Source of the DNA: Calliopum simillimum
Lineage: Eukaryota; Arthropoda; Insecta; Diptera; Lauxaniidae
Length of the DNA stretch: 64,000 nucleotides
Direction of reading: 5' to 3'
Assembly (NCBI GenBank): GCA_951812925.1
Contig: OX638371.1
Span: 115,653,124 to 115,717,123, forward strand
How positions within the stretch are numbered: the stretch's first letter is position 1; each line of letters starts with the position of its first letter. Below the pieces are notes generated by a model. That model was given only the letters and a program-made list of their open reading frames with translations. It did no database searches and was not told the origin of the DNA. Both the position numbers and the translations under genes were made by a program. Positions 21,835 through 34,871 of the stretch are shown here, piece after piece.

Positions 21835-24800
21835 ATACAATCACACCAATTATGAATTCCAGGCGAAAATTTCCCCAGCGAAGTAACTTTATTTAACATG
21901 AAGTAATAAACAAAAAAGGGAACGATTCCGGGAGAACTTTTACATCACAATATGCGTATATACGTCCATCATAAATCGTGCGCATTTCCGGCACATTTAC
22001 AGATATGTCTGAGCCATTTTTGAATCCGGGACACAAACGCAAGATCCGGGAACTGTTGGTCACCCTACGCTACGCCAACCTTTCAACAGCTCATCAGCAG
22101 CAATGGCATAAAAGTCAGCGAAACTTAACCTCCTGTCGATTTTCGGTTTTTTTGCATTTCAAATTTTTACACTTCCTCCCCCCCCACCGAAAACTTTGTG
22201 CAACCTTTTGGCAATGCAACGACGCGCATTTTTGGCCAAGTGTAAATAAACAACAATAGCAATGGCAGGAAGCACCATTTGCTTGTTGTTGCTGTTGTTG
22301 TCGTTATCAACAAAGCGCGAATGAAAATACATTGCGTGCTGACAGCGGCGAAGCAGAGAAGAACAACAACAACATCAGTGAGTCTGACGCGTGCTGCTCA
22401 ACAGGTGGCACACGGAAAAAATTAGCAACGCATCACTGCAGCGGCAGCAGTAACAGCAACATGAAAAAAAATGCAGCTGCCAACAGAAAAAAGTATGTTC
22501 ACCCAGTCCCGCGTTCCGCTTCCCCCTCAAAGTCAAATGTGGGTGGTGGTGATGGTGGTGTTGACAACACACAACGTAAAATGCAACGCCACGTAGCAAC
22601 GCATTTAATTAAGCGGCATCGATAGCGCGCGTTGGTTGCCCCAAAATCATCATTGGCAACACTCGTTGTTGGCGTCTAGTTGTCTACAGCTGGCTGGCTG
22701 ACTGACTATAGCCAGTGCAACACACAGCGAGTGAAGGGAAATATTTGGGAAAAAAACTGCATTCTGCATAAAAACGAAAAATACTGCCGTCGGCAGCTGA
22801 ATGCATTTTTGGGAATTGGTAAAAACCGTGAGCAGATTGTGTTGACTTTCAGTAATCAGTTTTGATTTGTTGCATTCGAGCGAAGCCCGAAATGCTTAAT
22901 GTTATATGAGAAATAGGCGATAGTTTTGAATGCTAATTCTCTGGTCGTATTATTTTTTGAACAATTTTTCCTTAACCGCCAGTGTCAGTTTAAGTTCTTA
23001 AAAATGTTTTTTAGAACAATCTGATAATAAAATGCTAAATATAAAGGTGTCGGCCGAAGTCGTACCTTTACTACTCAACACAAAGTTTACAAAATCCTAC
23101 ATATTTAATAAGACAAAGTCCTAAAACACGTTTGAAGTATAATTTTTCTGCCCTTTGAAATTTGAATTTTTTTGGATATAAAACCAGAAATTTTCTGCCA
23201 ACAAGTTTTGGAATGAAAGCCATAAATAGAAAAGTTCTGGTGTTATTTCCATTTTGTTTCGGAAATAAAGCCAAAAACTAACTAAGAAATAACGCTAAAA
23301 TTATGGAAATAATGGCAAAATTAAGGATATGAAACCTGAAAATAAAATTGGAAATAAAGCTATCAAAAATTGATGATTATTGGCTATATTTTCAAAACAT
23401 AATAGAAATAAAGGTAATATTTTGTTTGGCTTTATATCGAAAAAATTATGTGGATTTATTTTCTATGACATTATTTGCAAAATTCTGGCGTTATTTTGTA
23501 GTTAACTTTGGCTTTATCCCCAGAAAACTTCGGGCCTTATCTGTTGTGGACCTAAAGTGCCCCAAGAGTAGGATACCTCACTGAATAATCCAGTTCCTTT
23601 ATGACAAATATATAAAGGTTTATATCTAGCCTGACGGAATACAATTTCCAAATAAATAAAAAAGGGTATTCTGGCAAGATTTGCAACACATGTTTGTCAA
23701 CAAAATGTTGGCACTCCTTATTGTGAGCAACAGTTGGCTCAATCGCATCTATCCAACGAGACAACCTTGACAATCAACTGCATTAACAACAACAGAATCA
23801 TCCGAACAACATGTCCGTTTGATAAAAATGTCAAAAAATGCATTGCATGCAATTTACGCAAATGACAAATTGTTGCTGTTGCCGCCTTTCATTGATACTT
23901 TGATGGTGACGACTGACTATGTGACTGTATTTGTGCCAGTGTTGCATTGCTTCAATTTAGAATATAAAAAAAAATCCAAAAACAAACAAAAACAAAAAAA
24001 ATGCACAAAATCCCTGCACCAAATCAAATCCTTTAGAATCCACTCTGTTAAAAATTCGCAAAACGAGAAAAAAAAGTGCGACTCTGACGCGCATTACATG
24101 CAGTCGGTTGCATTTTTTTGCTGCGTGCACGTTTAATGCAGCATGTGGCGCCATGAGTAGCCACATGTTTTAAATAGCGACACCTCTAACTACTGGCCAA
24201 ACAATAAAAATGCAAAACAAAAAAAAAAAAAGGATGTTATGGTCGTGTCTCGGGGGTCTCGTTGAAAATTGAAATACGAGCATCAATTTCAGATTGTTAT
24301 CGCTTTGACGCCTCTGATTTTGATGGCAGGAGGCGTGAGAAATTTTTGTGTTGCATCCATTTTAATGTTGGATTTAAGGCTCAACAGCGAGTTGTCGAAT
24401 TTTGCTGTCAATTTGAATGAGTTTTGTATTAATTAAATTGTTTGTGCAATTTCGAAATTTGAATTTTAGTGTCTGGATTCTACTTACCTTAAGATTTGTC
24501 GAAGTCAACAAAAGTAGTATTCACATTAGTTGTTGAAATATTTTTGGTCATTTGGATATTTTTTGGTGAATTTGTTTTTCATTTTCTTTATCTATTATAT
24601 TTTTGTATGCCATGTCCTTCAATATCGCTTTTAAGATATCATCCAGATGTTTTTTGTCTGAAGGCTTGATTAGAACTATATAGAACTGCACGTTCTTTAC
24701 TACTTTTCTTTTGTGAGCATGGTCTAGACATTCGTTTATTGTTATTCAAATATGACTAATTGCTCAATTAAAATAATTTCAGTACAATTTTTTCAAGAAG

Positions 24801-25937
24801 TTTATTTTCACTTTCACTTTTATTTTTAAATTTTTTTATAGTTTTTTTTTTTAACTTTTTCAATTATTCGTTAAGAAATATCTCAAGCTTTTATTCTGTT
24901 TTGAAAAAGTTTTGAAAACACTTTTACCCCTGGGAACACTTATACCCAGGCAAACGGACTAGTTCAAGTGCAGTTCATTAACTAGTCCTCTACCATCCAG
25001 TAAAAGCCCGACTTCACTCCCTTTTGTATACTAGCTTCTGTCCTATTTTGTGTGTTGATGTCCTACGAAATTTCAATTGTCCCCTTCTCCATTACGTTTT
25101 CACCAGTCTGGGGTTAGTTGTGGTGAGAAGTAGTCTTTCAACAACTAGTCTTTAAACAGTGGTTTCGTGCGCAGTCAACCCATAATATTTTTTTTTTTTT
25201 TTTTAAATTAATTTAAATTACATTCATATTAATATTGACAAAAATGAACTCATTCATTTCTTTTTTTTTCCACAATTTATAGTGACACAAAACACAAATT
25301 ATTTCAGAAGCAAATACGAAAATTGTATTTTGTTTTCGTTACGATTCAAATTTATTTGCCCCTACAAACTGATATTAAACTGGCTCCCACTGCATCCATT
25401 TTTGTCCAGTTTCGGGCTAGTATTTGTAGAATGTCTCATATTTTTACTGTAGGGACTTTTATTTCAAAAGGCTTATACATTGATGAGTGGAACTTAAATC
25501 ACTAATCCGTTTGGAAAATAAACGATTACCGAAAATTTGATTTCCTTTAGCTTTGTACCTTGTGCGACCAAATCACAATCAATCTGGCTCGAAATGTTTG
25601 TCAAAAAATGTGAAACAACCATCGAAAGAATTAGGAAAAAAAAAAATTCATATCTCGTATATGTGACCGCATGATATGTGATTTTCGAAGTGGTCCAGAG
25701 TAGATTAAGAAGAGTATTTTTATTTTTTGTACATTTTGGCTGTAAACTAGTGTAACTGGTTTGTTTTTACAATTGAAATTTTCTATTACAACACTTATTT
25801 TAATAGTAAATAAGTTTCATTTGACCATCAACACTTTTTACACTGCAATCAAACCAACACTAAACGGGAATACAATATAAATGGTAGCAGCTTGTTGAAA
25901 TATTTGACAGACCTTTCAACTTCTGCACGAAAAATCT
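21835..25937. other. intergenic DNA, no gene supported
   Basis: 22060-22720 is CAG/CAA-rich. 23040-23540 holds loosely repeated GAAATAAAGCC-type words. The rest is AT-rich. Confidence 0.55.
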
Positions 25938-26148
25938 ACACAGAGTGAAGAAAAAATCACGTTCGTGAGTGTTTAAACTGCGTTTCGTTGCTGATTTGAA
26001 TTTAACAACGCTCCAAGCTCATATTTATATGGTGCGTTGCCAAATCACTCATGAACGTGGTTAAAACTTTTTCAACAAAGCTGGTTGCCAAGCGTTGTTA
26101 AGTCTAAATCAGCAACGAAACGTAGTCAAAACCATGTGAATTCAGAAG
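25938..26148. mobile_element. palindromic MITE, copy 1
   Basis: It begins CTACACAGAGTGAAGAAAAA. The arms share TTTCGTTGCTGATTT (25982) and its inverse AAATCAGCAACGAAACGTAG (26106), with several GTTCGTGAGTG-type repeats. Confidence 0.65.
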
Positions 26149-26250
26149 AGGTCGTGACACCGCCCGCACAAGCCCAATTTTTTGAAAATACTGCAATGTA
26201 GGGTATTTAATGTTTGGTCAGGCCAAAGGTAACACCCTACCTAGTTATTA
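26149..26250 (-). mobile_element. INE-1/DINE-1-like repeat, 5' end fragment
   Basis: On the minus strand this matches the first about 100 bp of copies A and B (AACTAGGTAGGGTGTTACC, TGGCCTGACC, ACCCTACATTGCAGTATTTT, then GGGCGGTGTCACGACC). It abuts the MITE at 25938-26148, so one probably inserted at the other. Confidence 0.7.
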
Positions 26251-27324
26251 GTTCTTTTTTGTGTCATTAGAAGGATATTTTAACAAGCAATAAAATGATG
26301 TACAAAGTTTTGAATCTGAGACGCGGTTTTAAAGATATAACATTTTTTTTTATTTATTCTTCTTACATATACATATATGTTTTTTAAGTATACATATTTT
26401 GAAGGACTAATATATATATTATGTATGTAAAGGATTTTTTAAAACGTAAATGTAAGAAGTGGCATATTGATATTGAAATAAAAATGCATCGAAATTTAAA
26501 CGGTGCAAAAAATCGGCCTATTTGTATATTTTTTTTTTTTTTGCAAATCGCGATGTACAAATTTCACCTGCTGCTGGCTGCAGCACTTGTAGCATGTAGC
26601 ATCCAATCCATTGAATGCACTATGTACCGTTGACACTCACTCACTCCCCCCATTAAAGGGCAGCAAATGCTTTGTGATTTTTTCAAAAATGCATTGCATC
26701 GATATCCTGCCATATCCTGTATGCCACTGACAATCATTGCAATGCAGTTGCAACATCAACAACAACAACAACAACAAAAAGAGCAACGTTTATTAGGGAT
26801 TCACATGTGAAACGAGTCGAAAAAATCGCAATTTGTGGTTTCGCGCTTTTTTTTCTTTCTGCTCAACGGACTTTTTGTTGTTGTTGCTGTGTTGAATTTG
26901 TTATTGCAACAACAGCAGCAGCAATTCTTGTGTGCGCGAATTAAGTGTGAACAAAACAAACAACTGCAGTTGCAGCAGCAGCACTGCCTATTGTAGGTGT
27001 GTGTGTAGAGGAGTTTCCATCCGCAGAGTTGCAATAATTTTTAACGGTTTTTAACACCAAAATTGACCGCAAATTTGTGGTCAACATAAAAGTGTTGGAG
27101 TGATGCGTGTTGTGGCATTGAACTGTACATATGTTGTCACTGTATTGGGTGCCAATACATCTTATTTTTGTTTTGAGTGTGGTGTGATGAAATTCATAAA
27201 TTGGAAATAATTCGGATTAACATAGCGATGCTCTCGAGCGGCGTATAATTTGTATCTGTGAAATCTAAAATCTAAAAATATCAACAAAGAAAGGTTAATT
27301 TATTCAGCAAGAGTGCAAACTCAC

Positions 27325-27506
27325 CTTGAATTGCTTTGAAATGTTACTAGTGGCTTGTGCATAGTCTTCTCCATAACCAACAAAGATCCATCTTGGAATA
27401 AAATATTTACTTCACCTTCATCGGAAGAAGCACAGCCAGTAACCATCTTTTGTTTATAAGTCCTCTTCTCTGGAACCAACATATGTTGCGTTTTGTTTTC
27501 CACTTC
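27325..27506 (-). CDS. exon-like segment of an unrecognised gene
   Basis: A minus-strand frame reads coding-like protein (KRTYKQKMVTGCASSDEGEV, then NILFQDGSLLVMEKTMHK, PLVTFQSNS). It is not low-complexity and does not resemble the repeats around it. It ends at TCAAG|GTGAGT, a near-consensus donor, with the frame closing three bases later, as a real exon/intron junction would. An in-frame TAA lies about 20 bases upstream of the first shown codon, so a start or acceptor must fall near 27500; none is compelling and the upstream limit is uncertain. I see no further exon on this strand nearby. It could be a single exon of a nested gene, a captured fragment or chance. Confidence 0.3.
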
Positions 27507-27940
27507 AAGTTTTTGTTTTTATGCTGGGCCATATTATCAGAAAACATTAGAGTTCTTGCCGTTCATTTTCTTGTGTTCGGCTTTTAGAAGTCGTTGGTAC
27601 AGGTGAGATTTCGCGGTATGTAACTTGTATTGAAAGTTTCTACAGAGTATTCTAAAATACTTGCATTAAAGAAAACCTCTGAATAATCAGATAAAAATAG
27701 AAAAGAAATCATAAAAGGTCGTACTTAACTATAATTCTGCAATTCTGAAGGAAATGTACACATTCAAGCGCTTCATATTTGTACTCTCATATATCTTAAA
27801 AACATAGGGAGAAATAGCACCGGAACCATTTCCCGCATACAAGTAATTCCAGCAACTACAGTATTTATCACGAAGCCTTTTGCGCAACTGAATTAAATTT
27901 AGTTCACGTTTGAATGCAACTAAAGCTGCAAGTGTAGAAA

Positions 27941-28445
27941 TTGTAAAGGGTGCCATATCACTTGGGGCTTGACATGTCTTCCTGGCACCCTTTACGCTAT
28001 TTTTGTCAACAATTTTTTTTTCTTTTTTGCAAATCAAACGATTTATACACATTTGAATAAGTTGAATTGTAAAGGATGCCATATAACTTGGGGGTGCCAT
28101 GCTTCCCGGGTTAACCTTTTAATCTATTTTTGTCTACAAATTTGATTTTTTTTTTTTGCAAATCAAACGATTCAAACATATTTGAATTAGTTGAATTGTA
28201 AAGGGTGCCATACCACTTGGGGGTGCCATGCTTCCCGGGCTTACTCTTTTTTGTCTACAAATTTGAAGTTTATTTTTGCAAATCAAACGATTCATACATA
28301 TTTGAATTAGTTGAATTGTAAAGGATACCATATCATTTGAGGTGCCATGTTTCTCGGGCTTTCCCTTTACTCAATTTTTGTCCACAAATTTGATTTTTTT
28401 TTTTTTTGCAAATCAAAAGATTCATACATATTTGAATTAATTGGG
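27941..28445 (-). repeat. minisatellite, four units of 120-129 bp
   Basis: TTGTAAAGGGTGCCATATCA-type starts recur at 27941, 28067, 28196 and 28316. Each is followed by GGTGCCATGCTTCCCGGG-like sequence and TTTTGCAAATCAAACGATTC. Minus-strand ORFs rich in FTIQLIQICMNRLICK are products of this repeat. Confidence 0.9.
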
Positions 28446-31099
28446 CCTTTATTAGAAAAAAATATGTTTTTAATTTTTTCGCTAGTGGGTATAATGTTGC
28501 TTTATTCGGAATAAAACTTGTGGGACCGTGTAGTTTGGTTCTTCTTATGAAAAACTCCGTAAAAAATAGCAAAGCTGTAGTGAATCAAACTTAAAATTTT
28601 GATGATTTTCAGTATATTTTCTGAAAAAAAAAAAAAATTAAAAATAAAAATCAAATTTTTGTTCTGCTAATTTAGTAAGCAGTGCATGTTTTTTAATGAT
28701 CAACAAGTATCTACCCGCTTGTTGATTTTAGAAATAAACTTGGGTTAAATTTTCACCCAACTTTCTGTCTCTTCAGAAAATCGCTGTCACAAACTGCATT
28801 GAACTGCAATTGAGAGTCAATCAAGAGGGTTGGATATGTAGAATATCGTAGTATTTACAACTGACCTGGCCTATGCTGCATATTGGAGCACAACGCGGCG
28901 AAATACAAACGAGAGACAGACAGACACCGGCCGGCAAACAGAAAACCAGATATTTAACATGCCATGCAACAACAACAACAACAAAACACCGAGTGCATAA
29001 AAAGTGAAATGATGAAAAAAAAAAGATCAACTTCAAAAATAGCCACCCAGAAAAAAAAAAGGAAAAAATTCGCTTATAGACCAAACCAAAAAAATTCGTA
29101 ACTGGAGCATTAACAACAGCAACAGCAACAACAACAATCGAATGCAGTTGCAATTGCAATCACATACATATGTACATGGCACAGAGTTTGTATGTTTGTA
29201 GTACAGTGGGCGTTTTTTTTTTTCACATTGAACCTTTTTAGCTGCTGTGTTGCACCATGTGGTACCCAGAGCGCGTTCGTCGTTGCATGTTGTGTCATAA
29301 TTGCAATGACCTTGACGCGGCGTGTGCCATCGAAAACGCTGCGCTGCATCGGCATCGTTAGCATCGGCATTTTTTCGGCTGTTTGCACAATGTTGTTGTT
29401 GCTGTTGTTGTTGTTGCTGTTGTTGTTGTTGCTGTTGTCAGCTGCTGTTCATTTGCAGTCGATATCCAATCCATAAGTTGTCAGTTACCACCAACATCAC
29501 CGACACAGCACCTTGTTGACAACAACAACAACAACAATAACAAGAAGTTTATTTGACGCGTTGCTTCACGCAGCGTTGCGATAAAAGTTTTTTTTTTTTT
29601 TTTTTTTTTTTTTGAAATTCGCGATACAACAAATTTTTGCATTGCACCGATGCTTGGGGATGGTACTCGTAATGAAAACTTATGCTGCCAAAAGTATCGG
29701 AAAAATAACATCTCGGATTTAGGCAACAGTGAAACAGAAGATTGTTTGGAATCGAATAAGCCTTCTTTACAAAAATTATATTTGATGTACTCTGAAACTA
29801 ACACGACGCATAATGCTAGGTCATAGGCTAGAAAAGAGGGCGGTGTCAAAATTCCCCCATCTTTGTCCGGAAAATCTTAATAACTCGGGAACCATTAGTC
29901 CGATTTGAGTGTTTATTCAAAGGGTAGATATATTGTCAGGAGGTTTTGTGGCATTTATTTTTTAAAAATTCTCTCGGTTACGTTCGGGATAATAAATAAT
30001 TAAAGAAAAGTTCTTATGATTATTTTTTTTATTATTTAAATTCCTTATTGTATACTAATCCCTAATGGAATAACAAAATAGTATCATTTATTTGTACTGA
30101 CCCCATCATACAAAGTATCGATCCCAAGTAAAGCATCTCAACATTCAGTGGTGCAGTGCAATTGAACGCCTCTCATGCGCGTTTAATAAACGAGCCTTTT
30201 GATGTTGTTGCTGTTGCTGCTGCTGTTGGCTGTTGCCATTGCTATTGCAGTTGACGTGTTTTTGCACGGCGCGCGGTTTTTTTAAAAGCATTTTACTTTT
30301 GTTGTCAGTGTTGTAATGTTGTTATTGTTGTTGTTGTTATTGTAGTTGCTGTTATCTGCTTATTGGTTTAATATGTGTGCCACTGTTTGTTTGCTTGTTG
30401 TTGTTGTTTTTGCTGCTGCTACTGCCACAGCTGTTGTTATCATTGATGTTGCTGCTGCTGTTCCTGCTGCTTCTGCTGTTATCTGTTGCTCTTTACAAAT
30501 TGCACTTGCAATCGGTTTTTTTTTTCGCTGTTTTCCTGTCTGTCCATCATTCTCTTTCGATTATTCAACTATCGAACTGTCAGTTTGTCAGCATAGTGTT
30601 GTTGCAGTTGTTGTTGCTGTCGCTGCTGAATTATGTTTTTATGATTTGTGTGCATTTTGTGTGCGATTTTATCAACGACAACTTGTTGACTTTTGCTGCG
30701 CGTTTAAGCGGCAGCTTTTTGACATGTGCGGTCAGTTTGATAGGCGGCATTTTTTCTCTAATATTCTGAATTGTTGTCATTTGTTCTTGTTGTTGCTTAT
30801 GTTGTTGTTAAACGTTTGCAATCCTTATTGTGACACCACCTTATAGTCAATCAAAACCAATCAACTGTAGGTGACAGACAACTTACAGTTCACTAACTAG
30901 GGGTCTGAACTGCATTCAAATCATGGCTTGTACGGCTTTAGTTGGAGGTTTTGCATGCAATATTTCAACTTTAAAGCAAAGGGATTTTATCTAAGTTCAA
31001 TAATTTGTAAAAAAAGGTCATCATTTGGACAAATCCTCATCTAAGTTAGTCATAGTTATAGGAACGATTTGCCTTCTCTAGAAGATGACTTGAATCATT
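28446..31099. other. intergenic DNA with dense CAA/CTG microsatellites
   Basis: 28800-30850 is dominated by TTG, CTG and CAA runs. The Leu/Cys-rich ORFs on both strands come from them. Confidence 0.6.
29590..29613 (+). repeat. poly-T tract
   Basis: A run of about 24 T. It gives lysine-only ORF artefacts on the minus strand. Confidence 0.9.
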
Positions 31100-31184
31100 G
31101 GGGGTTATCGTGAATAAATATTCCCGGGGAATATTTCTCAGACTGCCGTGCATAATACACGAAAATATTTATTCACGATAACCC
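31100..31184. mobile_element. short hairpin MITE, copy 1 (decayed)
   Basis: It starts GGGGGTTATCGTGAATAAAT then ATTCCCGGGGAAT, and closes with ATTTATTCACGATAACCC. The inner right arm is lost compared with copy 2. Confidence 0.75.
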
Positions 31185-32091
31185 TAACTATGTTGGAAGA
31201 TGCTTGCTTAACGTGTACAAAGAGTTAAATCAATACTTTTGAGTTATTGTGAAGATAAAACTAACAATTACTATATAAAATGTTAACAACAAACAGAATT
31301 CAAAACATCTTGCTGAAATTTTGTTCAAAAGAACGATGCTTTTAATTGAAATTTTTAATAATTCAAACATTTTCATTACCTCATGATGACATAAAGAAAT
31401 GTATGTATATTCCCCATTTATTTCAGTGAAGAAAACTGTGTAATTTTCCACTGCAATTGCAATACAAAATGGGGATTATTATAAACAGCAACCACGAAAA
31501 CAATTAAAAACATAAAAAAACGCGTTGATTAAAAATCTTTAAGATGCAACATAAAGTTGACAATGAATGAACGAATGAATGCACGAATGGATGGATGAAT
31601 GACAACAGACAAATTTGACGTTGAAAATTAAAAAAGTGGAAATAAAAATAATTGCAAAATAACGATGAGATAATCAAAATACTTAGGATACCATGCAGCA
31701 TAAAGGCTTTTTTATAAAAAAAAAATCAAAAAAACCAAAATAAAGAGGAGGAGTTATATCATTAAAGGAGTGACAGAAAAATAAAAGAAAACAAACAGGA
31801 AATAATAGAAATGAGTTTTAATAAAGCTCTCGATTTGGTGTGGAAATAAATCTACATACATATGTATGTACATAAGATAAGATAGGGTCGAAATTTAGAT
31901 TCATCCCGAAACCGACTGAGAAGTTAGAAGGACTCTTAAATCCGATATATGCAACATCTTATTTTCATTCCGATAAAAATCAATGAAGCCTTTGATTTTT
32001 GCTAAAAAAACATGTTTTTTGGTCATAACTTTTTTTCATTACAAAATGGATACCAAAGGGTACTTTAGAAGTAAAGATTACGTTGTTACCC

Positions 32092-32320
32092 TTTACTCAA
32101 AAGCAATGGTTCTAACGAAAAGTTGTATTTATAAGGCAAAAAATGCTTTGAATTGTCCAAAAAATACTTGTGAATTTATTCAGAATATTTTGATATATTT
32201 TATAATTTCTCACAACTTGACAAATATTCTGGAAAAACTCACACCTATTTTTTGAAAGATTCTAAGCATTTTACGTCGCATGAAATTTTTTCGTAGGTGC
32301 CTTGGTTTTGAAATTGAAAT
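32092..32320. repeat. palindromic repeat, about 230 bp
   Basis: AAAAATGCTTTGAATTGTCC…ATTCAGAATATT on the left mirrors CCAGAATATTTG…/AATGCTTAGAAT on the right. The outer parts (CTCAAAAGCAATGG versus inverse TTTCAAAACCAAGG) also pair. Confidence 0.7.
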
Positions 32321-32429
32321 TATGCAATAAAGTTAAAAAAGTCAAATTTTCAGAAAGTAAATACTCAAGAACGTTTCAAAAACTGCTTGGAAAATATTAG
32401 AAATCAGCAGAGATATATCAAAAAAATGT

Positions 32430-33020
32430 TTAATACCTTGTTGCAAAGCCTTTTTGTTTTATCACAGCCGCACAACGCCATTGCTTCGATTCAATCAAGG
32501 CCGCGCACCGTTCCAAAAGAATGGTCCACCAGGGTTCTTAACTCTTTCGAATAACTTTAAAAATGTGCAAAATTTGCGTATTGAGTTCATTCTTCACGTC
32601 ATTCCGCAGATGTTCAATTGGGTTTAAGTCCGAGCTTGAGGATGCTCAATCCAAAGAAGTGATGGAATAGCCTTAAAATTTTTTTTTGCCAACTCGAGAA
32701 GTCATTGTCTTCTTGAAATGACGCGTTAACATTACTTTTTGGAGTATCTCAATATATTGCAATGCATCCATAGTACCTTTATTTTGGTGTATTGGCCCAA
32801 CGTGACATCTTTAAAAGCAACCCCAGATCATTATTGATCTGCCACCGTGCTTTATTTCTGGTGAAACGTACTTTAGTCCAAATACCGCTCTTTTTGGCCG
32901 CCAAACATTCTATCTACCACCTGGGCCTACTCTATGTATCTTTGTTTGATCACTAAATAGAATATGGTCCCACTGGTTTTGGGTCCAAGAGATATGCCTT
33001 CGAGCAAATTCAACTTGGCA
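32430..33020 (-). pseudogene. Tc1-like transposase fragment, minus strand
   Basis: Read on the minus strand: ISWTQNQWDHILFSDQTKIH (first catalytic Asp), GGRSIMIWGCF, QEDND (second Asp), PIEHLRNDVKNELNTQI (catalytic Glu) and the C-terminus RCAALIESKQWRCAAVIKQK, with TAA at 32430-32432. These blocks lie in order but in different frames with stops. The N-terminal half is missing. It is a different lineage from the element at 43774. It joins a second copy of the same gene in the opposite orientation at about 33025. Confidence 0.88.
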
Positions 33021-33029
33021 TATTCTTTT

Positions 33030-33300
33030 CATAATAAAGCACGGTGGCAGATCAGTAATGTTTTGGGGTTGCTTTCAGTGGTGTGGAGTTGGGTCAATAC
33101 ATCGAATTGAAGGTACTATAGATGTAGTCCAATATATTGAGATACTCTAGAACGTAATGTTACCGCGAGTCGAAGAGAATTTACCAGTCATATGGAAATT
33201 TCAAGAAGACAATGACTTCTCGAGTTGGCAGAAAAATGTTTTCAAAGCAATTCCATCACTGTTCTGGATTTAGCATCCACAAGCACGGATCGTTTTTCTC
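33030..33300 (+). pseudogene. second copy of the same Tc1-like transposase, inverted
   Basis: The plus strand encodes KHGGRSVMFWGCFQWCGVGS, GTIDVVQYIEIL and FQEDNDFSSWQKNVFKAIPS, matching the central part of the minus-strand copy at 32640-32880. The two copies diverge at many positions, so this is not a recent duplication. It fades near 33300. Confidence 0.85.
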
Positions 33301-34432
33301 ACCGCGTAGTTGAAAAACGTAAAAATCTGAAAGATGGCATCAAAAAAGTGAGCTGAGAGTTTTTGGAAGGTCATTAAGAGTTTGCTTACAGCCGTTTTAT
33401 GCAAAATCTGGGCTTAATTCGATTTTTATTTTATTACAATCTAAAAAATGCTCGGAACTAGTCGTGCGATATCTCATCATTAATCAAGGTACATAAAATA
33501 AATAATATCTTGAAATTTAAATCAAACATAAACTGTTTGTTTAGCTAAAAAACCCACAAGGAACATACATGGGCACGGCCACGTAAGACGAAGCTGTACA
33601 ACTTTTTTTTTTCTCCAAATCTCCCACTCATTTGCCCATATTTCATAAGTTTACATCTAATGCTGTCAAAAAATACCATTTTCAAGTATATAAGTTGATT
33701 TGGGGGTGCTTTTTTCATAAAAACTTACTCTTGCTTGTGAAAAGAAAAAAAAAATGCCAAAAAAATCAGTCCCGAAAAGAAGGTAAAAATTTGCTTTTTT
33801 TTTATTGTATCAATGCAATTTTGATTTCCTCAGAGAGAAAATATTTGAAATTAAGGATTTACATTGATATTTTGAAGGAAAACCAGTTTCTTGTAGCGGA
33901 AGTTAGTGGATAAAAAATATTAAAATGCAATCACCCTTTTCGAGTATTTTCAGTCTAGTTTTTGAATCCATTTTAAAATTACAATACCTAAATAAAGTGT
34001 CTACCATGGTAAACATAGCCACTAAATATTTATAACGTACCCAACAATTTTTAATCAAAAATCATAAGTTATATTTTTCTACTAAAATTTCTTCTGAATC
34101 CACGCGATGAGCTGTGTTGAAAGGGAGAGAAATTCCTTACAATAATTTAAATCAACCAATAAGAACTGTTGGATTGAAGAGGAAGTTATGGACATAAGTC
34201 ACGCTAATTGCTATTTTGAGGTCTATCCAAGTGCATAGGATATCACAAATTTTTCGTTCCTTACAGGCTTTTTGAAGCTTCCGAAACAACCTAGTAATAT
34301 TCTTGTTACATGTACCAAATTTTATGCGTCTAGCTTAATCCGTTCGGCCACCTGTCAGAGCTGAACATAAAAAAATTTATTTTCGATTTCATTTTTTTTG
34401 TTGAACCCAGACTGGCGGCCATACGAATTAAA

Positions 34433-34650
34433 TTAGATGCATGAAATTTGGTACAGATAACGACAATATCACTAAGCTGCCTGAGACTAAAATTGGACGT
34501 GATCGGTTAATCTTCACGCCTACTTTCCATACAATGTTTTAACTAGCATATATGGGAGGTAGGCGTGAACATTAAGCGATCACGCTCAATTTTAATTCTG
34601 ATCAGAAAATGGCCCTCAGTATTATCTGTACCAAGTTTCATGTAGATAGC
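34433..34650. repeat. inverted repeat of about 90-bp arms
   Basis: ATGAAATTTGGTACAGATAA…GTGATCGGTTAATC…CACGCCTAC on the left is matched inverted at 34558-34650. The centre contains ATATGGGAGGTAGGCGTG. It belongs to the ACCAAATTTCAT/GGCGTG dispersed family. Confidence 0.75.
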
Positions 34651-34690
34651 TTTATCCTTTTGGGTGAAATCGTAATTTCAAAAAAAAATA

Positions 34691-34871
34691 TCCCAGTGTG
34701 CCAGACGGTTCAAATTTCCGCTTTTTCATCCGTTACTGATCCGTTGGCGGGAAAGATTCCCAAAAAAAAAAGCGAATCGTTTTTCTTTTTGGAATTTCTC
34801 CCGCAAACGGATCAGTAACGGATCCGTAACGGGTAAAAAGCGAAGATATGAACCGTCTGGCACACTGGGAT
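34691..34871. mobile_element. palindromic MITE, about 180 bp
   Basis: TCCCAGTGTGCCAGACGGTT at the left end returns inverted at the right end. The inner arms share CGCTTTTT, CCGTTACTGATCCGTT and GCGGGA. The ORFs seen across it are palindrome artefacts. Confidence 0.85.

Noticed and set aside
27729..28572. Minus-strand ORFs repeating FTIQLIQICMNRLICK
   Set aside because: They are generated by the 120-129-bp minisatellite.
29192..30846. Cys- and Leu-rich ORFs of 90-166 codons
   Set aside because: They are translations of TTG/CTG microsatellites in different frames.
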